Origin: Acidaminococcaceae bacterium
Lineage (GTDB): Bacteria; Bacillota; Negativicutes; Acidaminococcales; Acidaminococcaceae
DNA length: 9,143 nt
Assembly: GCA_022653215.1 (NCBI GenBank)
Contig: JALCSJ010000085.1
Coordinates: 1-9,143, forward strand
Direction: 5' to 3'
Shown here: positions 5,698-9,143 of the stretch, in pieces
How positions within the stretch are numbered: position 1 is the first letter of the stretch
Layout: each line of letters opens with the position of its first letter
The notes under the pieces: model-generated
The model's input: only the letters and a program-made list of their open reading frames with translations
The model's database searches: none
Told to the model about the DNA's origin: nothing
Made by a program: the position numbers and the translations under genes

Positions 5698-6504
5698 ATG
5701 AAAAAATTAGTTAGTCTGGCATTATCAGCCGTAGTAGCTTGTGGTCTTATGGCAGGTTGCGGCGGCACTCAAAAGAAGGAAGCGGCAAAACCGGCGGCAC
5801 CTGCTGCACCGAAGAAAATCGTAGTGGGGTTGGATGATAATTTTCCACCAATGGGCTTCAAGGACAAAGACAACAATATCGTAGGATTTGATATTGATAT
5901 GGCCAAAGAAGCGGCTAAGCGTTTAGGCATTAAAATTGAATTTAAACCTATTGATTGGTCCAGTAAGGAAGCAGAATTAAAGAGTAAGCGTATTGATTGT
6001 CTGTGGAATGGTCTGGATATTACTCCTGAGCGTCAGAAAAACATGTTGTTCAGCAAACCTTATATGGTTGCCAAGCAATTGATTTTTGTTCCAACCGGTT
6101 CTCCTATTAAGAGTCAGGCTGATTTAAAAGGCAAGACAGTAGGAGTACAGAGTGCTTCCAGTGCTGAAAGCAACGTGGAAAACGATAAAGCACTTAAGGG
6201 CAGCTTGAAGGAACTGAAGAAATATTCTGATTGCATTGCTGCCATGATGGATATGGAAGCAGGACGTTGCGATGCTATTGTTACCGATGAAATATTGGGA
6301 CGTTATTATATGGGCAAGAAACAGGGCAAGTTTGTGTGCCTGGATGCTAAACCCGTTGGTCCTGTTGTGGATTATGGTATTGCCTTCCGCAAAGAAGATA
6401 CTGCTTTGATGGAAACCATCCAAAAAGCTATGGATGAAATGAAAAAAGACGGAACTGCTAAAAAAATCAGCATGAAATGGTTTAATGCTGACTTGGTAAA
6501 ATAA
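5698..6504 (+). CDS. Polar amino-acid ABC transporter substrate-binding lipoprotein (SBP_bac_3)
   Basis: 268 aa. The lipoprotein signal peptide ends in the lipobox M-A-G-C21, followed by an Ala/Pro/Lys linker (24-40) and one family-3 periplasmic binding domain (41-268). Ligand landmarks are visible: G-L-D-I-T-P-E-R112, whose Arg aligns with the carboxylate-binding Arg of HisJ/GlnH, and I-V-T-D197-E, whose Asp aligns with the amino-group-binding Asp. The segment F-S-K-P-Y (118-122) and the hinge G-V-Q-S-A-S-S-A-E are typical. It captures an amino acid in the envelope and delivers it to the permease encoded downstream. Specificity (Gln, Glu, Cys, Arg or other) is not readable. It has its own promoter, and a terminator follows it, so it can be made in excess over the membrane parts. 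Family call firm. Confidence 0.93.
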   Translation: MKKLVSLALSAVVACGLMAGCGGTQKKEAAKPAAPAAPKKIVVGLDDNFPPMGFKDKDNNIVGFDIDMAKEAAKRLGIKIEFKPIDWSSKEAELKSKRIDCLWNGLDITPERQKNMLFSKPYMVAKQLIFVPTGSPIKSQADLKGKTVGVQSASSAESNVENDKALKGSLKELKKYSDCIAAMMDMEAGRCDAIVTDEILGRYYMGKKQGKFVCLDAKPVGPVVDYGIAFRKEDTALMETIQKAMDEMKKDGTAKKISMKWFNADLVK

Positions 6505-6515
6505 GCTAAAAATAC

Positions 6516-6569
6516 AAAGAAGTGCTGTTAGTTGCTTCCTGACAAGGAAGTACAGCGGCACTTCTTTTT
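6516..6569 (+). terminator. Intercistronic rho-independent terminator
   Basis: AAAGAAGTGC (6516-6525) pairs with GCACTTCTTT (6558-6567), and a run of five T (6565-6569) closes it. Inside, TGT/ACA can extend the stem with a small bulge, and CTTCCT (6535-6540) pairs with AGGAAG (6545-6550) around a GACA loop. It lies 12 nt after the binding-protein stop and before the permease promoter. The T-run is short, so read-through is likely to be partial. Confidence 0.75.
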
Positions 6570-6584
6570 ATTTGTCAGATATAT

Positions 6585-6615
6585 TTGGCTTTTGTCTAAC
6601 AATATGTGATATAAT
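6585..6615 (+). promoter_or_regulatory. Predicted extended -10 promoter of the permease/ATPase genes
   Basis: A perfect TATAAT (6610-6615) is preceded by TG one base upstream (TGATATAAT), the extended -10 form that tolerates a poor -35. The best -35 is TTGGCT (6585-6590) at a long 19-nt spacing. An AT-rich 5+1+5 palindrome, ATAAA-C-TTTAT (6614-6624), overlaps the -10 and start region. The 146-nt gap between 6505 and 6650 holds only the terminator, this promoter and a modest ribosome binding region (GGGG 6637-6640, GGAG 6645-6648). Confidence 0.6.
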
Positions 6616-6650
6616 AAACTTTATATTAGATAAAATGGGGTTGTGGAGAT

Positions 6651-7295
6651 ATGAATGAAATATTGAGAATGTCATTGCTTTTAGCTAGCGGCTGTAAGGT
6701 CACACTGGAAATATTCGCTGTGACGCTGATTTTGTCTATACCGTTAGGCTTACTTTTGGCCATAGGCAGAATTTCTTCTATTAAACCTTTAAACAAGGCT
6801 GTGGAAATATATAACTGGATTATGAGGGGTACTCCTTTAATGCTCCAGTTACTTTTTGTTTATTTTGCTCTGCCGTCTTTCGGCATAACATTACCTGACG
6901 TGGCTGCAGCACTTCTGGCTTTCGTTTTGAACTACGCAGCTTATTTCGCAGAGATATTCAGGGCAGGGATTCAATCCATTCCCAAAGGGCAATATGAAGC
7001 GGCTAAGACCCTTGGATTCACTTATTCCCAAACGATGCAGAAGATAATTGTGCCTCAGATGATTAAACGAGTTCTGCCTCCTATTGGCAATGAAACCATT
7101 ACCTTGGTTAAAGATACTTCTTTGGTTTATGTTTTGGCCATGAATGATTTGCTGAGGGCGGCTAGAACTATCGTCCAAAGAGAATTTGATATGACACCAT
7201 TTTTCATTGCGGCAGTGTTTTATCTGATTATGACCTTTGTGGTTACCAGAGTGTTTGCCCGTCTGGAAGAACATTACGCTAAATACGAGGAATAG
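6651..7295 (+). CDS. Polar amino-acid ABC transporter permease (HisM/GlnP type)
   Basis: 214 aa, normal for the family, with about five membrane helices. Conserved features are R59-G-T-P-L-x-x-Q-L and the EAA loop, E116-A-A-x-x-L-G-F, continuing to I-I-V-P-Q, which is where the ATPase docks. It forms the membrane channel, probably as a homodimer since only one permease gene is present. ATG 6651 is kept because starting at M7 (6669) would be too far from any ribosome binding site; the nearest GGAG is only 2 nt from the ATG, so GGGG at 10 nt may serve instead. The gene is driven by its own promoter after the terminator, and the ATPase gene follows after 9 nt. Confidence 0.92.
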   Translation: MNEILRMSLLLASGCKVTLEIFAVTLILSIPLGLLLAIGRISSIKPLNKAVEIYNWIMRGTPLMLQLLFVYFALPSFGITLPDVAAALLAFVLNYAAYFAEIFRAGIQSIPKGQYEAAKTLGFTYSQTMQKIIVPQMIKRVLPPIGNETITLVKDTSLVYVLAMNDLLRAARTIVQREFDMTPFFIAAVFYLIMTFVVTRVFARLEEHYAKYEE

Positions 7296-7304
7296 GGGAC
7301 CGTT

Positions 7305-8057
7305 ATGAGCGAATATATGATTAAAGTAGAACAACTAAAGAAAAATTTTGGTGCCCTAAAGGTATTAAAAGGTATAGATATGGAACTGAAAAAGGGTGAT
7401 GTGGTAGCTATTATCGGACCTAGCGGCGGGGGGAAAAGCACTTTTCTGCGTTGCTTAAACCGGTTGGAAACTGTAGATGCAGGGACTATTTCCATCGAGG
7501 GAGAATACTTAGTGCAAAACGGCACATATGTTAATGCAGAAAAATCCCGTCAAATATGCAGTAGAATGGGTATGTGTTTTCAGCAATTTAATTTATTCCC
7601 TCATATGACTGTTTTACAGAATTTGATGGCTGCTCCTATTACAGTGAAACATGTACCTAAAAACGTTATAGAACCTGAAGCAAGGGAACTTTTGAAAAAG
7701 GTTGGACTGGCCAGCAAAGCGGATTATTATCCTAATCAGCTGTCCGGCGGGCAGCAGCAGAGGGTAGCTATTGCCAGAGCTCTGGCTATGCAGCCCGATA
7801 TTATGCTTTTTGATGAACCAACTTCTTCTTTGGACCCGGAATTAACCGGTGAAGTGCTTAAAACCATGAAGGATTTGGCCGACGGCAATATGACCATGGT
7901 GGTTGTTACTCACGAAATGGGTTTTGCCAAAGAAGTGGCCGATCAGGTTGTTTTTATGGCCGATGGCTATGTTCAGGAAAAAGGTACCAGCGAAGAAGTA
8001 TTTGGTCATGCGAAGAACGAACGACTGCAGAGCTTTTTAAGCAGCATAATAAGATAA
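7305..8057 (+). CDS. Polar amino-acid ABC transporter ATPase (GlnQ/HisP type)
   Basis: 250 aa with all nucleotide-binding motifs of an importer ATPase: Walker A G-P-S-G-G-G-K-S-T (38-46), Q-loop in C-F-Q-Q-F-N-L-F-P-H, signature L-S-G-G-Q-Q-Q-R (146-153), Walker B ending L-F-D170-E171-P, D-loop S-S-L-D, and the H-loop His203 in T-H-E-M-G-F. The motif T-H-E-M-G-F-A is characteristic of the amino-acid (PAAT) branch. There is no signal or membrane segment: it works at the cytoplasmic face bound to the permease. AGGGGA overlapping the permease stop (7294-7299) places the start at ATG 7305 and suggests coupled translation. A strong bidirectional terminator follows 11 nt after the stop. It would often be named glnQ, but the substrate is not shown by the sequence. 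Confidence 0.94.
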   Translation: MSEYMIKVEQLKKNFGALKVLKGIDMELKKGDVVAIIGPSGGGKSTFLRCLNRLETVDAGTISIEGEYLVQNGTYVNAEKSRQICSRMGMCFQQFNLFPHMTVLQNLMAAPITVKHVPKNVIEPEARELLKKVGLASKADYYPNQLSGGQQQRVAIARALAMQPDIMLFDEPTSSLDPELTGEVLKTMKDLADGNMTMVVVTHEMGFAKEVADQVVFMADGYVQEKGTSEEVFGHAKNERLQSFLSSIIR

Positions 8058-8068
8058 ACGCTATAACG

Positions 8069-8099
8069 AAAAAATCCGCCTGGGGAAGGCGGATTTTTT
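8069..8099. terminator. Bidirectional rho-independent terminator between convergent genes
   Basis: AAAAAATCCGCCT (8069-8081) and AGGCGGATTTTTT (8087-8099) form a perfect 13-bp stem around GGGGA. The GC-rich core is flanked by six A on one side and six T on the other, so it ends transcription from the ATPase gene on + and from the RND gene on -. It occupies nearly all of the 56-nt gap. Confidence 0.92.
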
Positions 8100-8113
8100 C
8101 TTGCTAGGGGTTA

Positions 8114-9143
8114 TTATTGTTTAACTGCTTTTTCCGGAATCTTATAGACAATTGCATATAAGGTTGGGAGGAAAAGCAAAGTTAAAGCAGTTGCACCTGT
8201 CAGTCCACAGGCCATGGCAATAGCCAAGGCATTCCAGAAAGGGCTGGCAAACATGGGAACCAGACCAAAAATTGTAGTAAGAGCAGCCAGCATAATAGGC
8301 CTAAATCTTACAATGGCCGATTCCAATACGGCAGTACGGTCGTCCATGCCGGCTTCTATATGAAGATGAATCTGATCCAGGATAACCATGGAGTTACGAA
8401 TAACGGTACCAATCAAAGCAAAGGAACCGATTTCTGCCATGATGCCCATAGGAGCGTTAAAGAGCAATAGACCTAAGGCAATACCGGTAATACACATAGG
8501 AGCAGTACAGAGCACGCAGAAGAGCTTTCTGAGATCCTGCATTTGCAGCATCATGAGAATCAGCATTACCACTGCCATAACAGGCATAGGATTCAAAAGA
8601 TAATTTAAGGCTTTAATACTGCTTTCATGAGGACCGCCCACTTCAATTTTTACACCGGCGGGAAGATTATTGCGTATGTCTTTCATGGATTCCCAGACAT
8701 CAGCACTCACATCGTTGCCGGTAGCACCTTCGCCTATAGCACCGTTTACGGTAATCGTAGGCTGTAAATCACGATGCCAGATCATATTGTTTTCGCTTTC
8801 ATAAGAAATATCTGCTACCTGGGAGAGAGGCACGGCACCGGAAGAAGTAGCAATGGAAAGATTCTGTACTTCATCCAGGGATTTTCTGTCTTTTTTATCC
8901 AGACGGAAAACTACATCAATAGCCTGATCCCGTTCGTAGTATTCAGAAACAGTGTAACCGTTTAAGTTGGCATAAAGGGAGTTAGCCACAACTTTGCGGG
9001 TAAGACCCATTTGTTTCAATTTATCGTTATCAATCTTTACCTTAATGGCATTGGCTTTTTCCATCCAGTCATAAAGGGTAGTTGTAACATTAGGATTAGC
9101 AGAAAGCTTTTCCCTGACTTTTTCTGCATATTCTCTCGCTTGA
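8114..9143 (-). CDS. RND-family efflux pump inner-membrane protein, C-terminal part (AcrB/HAE1-like)
   Basis: The frame is open to the right edge, so the gene begins outside the window; 342 C-terminal residues are seen of a usual ~1,020-1,050. The first ~175 visible residues are the second periplasmic (porter and docking) region, with a typical S-G-A-V-P-L-S-Q-V-A-D segment and G-G-x-x-E before the membrane part. Five or so membrane helices follow, corresponding to TM8-TM12 of AcrB. The stretch around 8380-8420 reads G-T-V-I-R-N-S-M-V-I-L-D-Q, where Arg stands at the place of the AcrB proton-relay Lys940, followed by R-F-R-P-I-M-L-A-A-L-T-T, the conserved TM11 entry. RND pumps of this type span to an outer-membrane channel and export drugs, dyes or other toxic compounds, implying a diderm cell. 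The ATG at 9062-9064 is internal, not the start. No partner genes are visible. Confidence 0.92.
   Translation of the reverse strand, partial: QAREYAEKVREKLSANPNVTTTLYDWMEKANAIKVKIDNDKLKQMGLTRKVVANSLYANLNGYTVSEYYERDQAIDVVFRLDKKDRKSLDEVQNLSIATSSGAVPLSQVADISYESENNMIWHRDLQPTITVNGAIGEGATGNDVSADVWESMKDIRNNLPAGVKIEVGGPHESSIKALNYLLNPMPVMAVVMLILMMLQMQDLRKLFCVLCTAPMCITGIALGLLLFNAPMGIMAEIGSFALIGTVIRNSMVILDQIHLHIEAGMDDRTAVLESAIVRFRPIMLAALTTIFGLVPMFASPFWNALAIAMACGLTGATALTLLFLPTLYAIVYKIPEKAVKQ

Noticed and set aside
6124..7525. Open frames on the - strand opposite the amino-acid ABC genes (6124-6561, 6891-7334, 7274-7525)
   Set aside because: Each sits opposite a confident gene, has no family motif, and one runs through the terminator hairpin.
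8388..8965. Two short + strand open frames (8388-8603, 8774-8965) inside the RND region
   Set aside because: They are antisense to conserved RND sequence and show no ribosome binding site or recognisable domain.
1..9143. CRISPR array, prophage, insertion sequence or integrase signatures
   Set aside because: No spaced direct repeats, transposase, integrase or terminal inverted repeats were seen on either strand.

Overview
The window looks like a chromosomal stretch of a low- to mid-GC diderm Firmicute, most likely a Negativicute (Acidaminococcaceae/Veillonellales type). The evidence is Firmicute-style purine-rich ribosome binding sites, a YdiF-like ABC-F protein and Firmicute-like amino-acid ABC genes, next to an RND efflux pump typical of cells with an outer membrane. 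The taxon is an inference; no rRNA or marker gene is present. The window holds ten or eleven genes' worth of coding sequence with little spare DNA, and no tRNA, rRNA, CRISPR array or insertion sequence was seen.

Layout. (1) Bases 1-5636 are a tightly packed + strand run with gaps of 0-19 nt and several stop/start overlaps: the 3' part of an ABC-F ATPase; a uracil-DNA-glycosylase-superfamily protein; the two halves of a split ThrE-type exporter (YjjP-like then YjjB-like); a BMP-family (nucleoside-binding-like) periplasmic protein; a lipoprotein-anchored barnase-type ribonuclease; its barstar-type inhibitor; and a small cupin. (2) Bases 5637-8057 are a polar amino-acid ABC uptake system: a lipoprotein binding protein with its own near-consensus promoter, an intercistronic terminator, a second (extended -10) promoter, then permease and ATPase. 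(3) A perfect 13-bp bidirectional terminator (8069-8099) separates this from a convergent - strand gene, the C-terminal third of an RND efflux pump, which runs off the right edge.

How the genes may work together. The ribonuclease keeps all five barnase catalytic residues with almost exact spacing and carries a lipobox, so it should act outside the cytoplasmic membrane, while the barstar has no signal and protects the cytoplasm. Its start codon overlaps the stop of the BMP-family gene. Because BMP proteins usually bind nucleosides, this raises the idea of an envelope-anchored RNA-scavenging module; an antagonistic toxin/immunity role is the main alternative. The ABC-F and UDG-like genes are housekeeping-type neighbours with no obvious link to it. 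The barnase/barstar/BMP cluster, with a short hairpin over the probable ribonuclease Shine-Dalgarno, is the most interesting part of the window.
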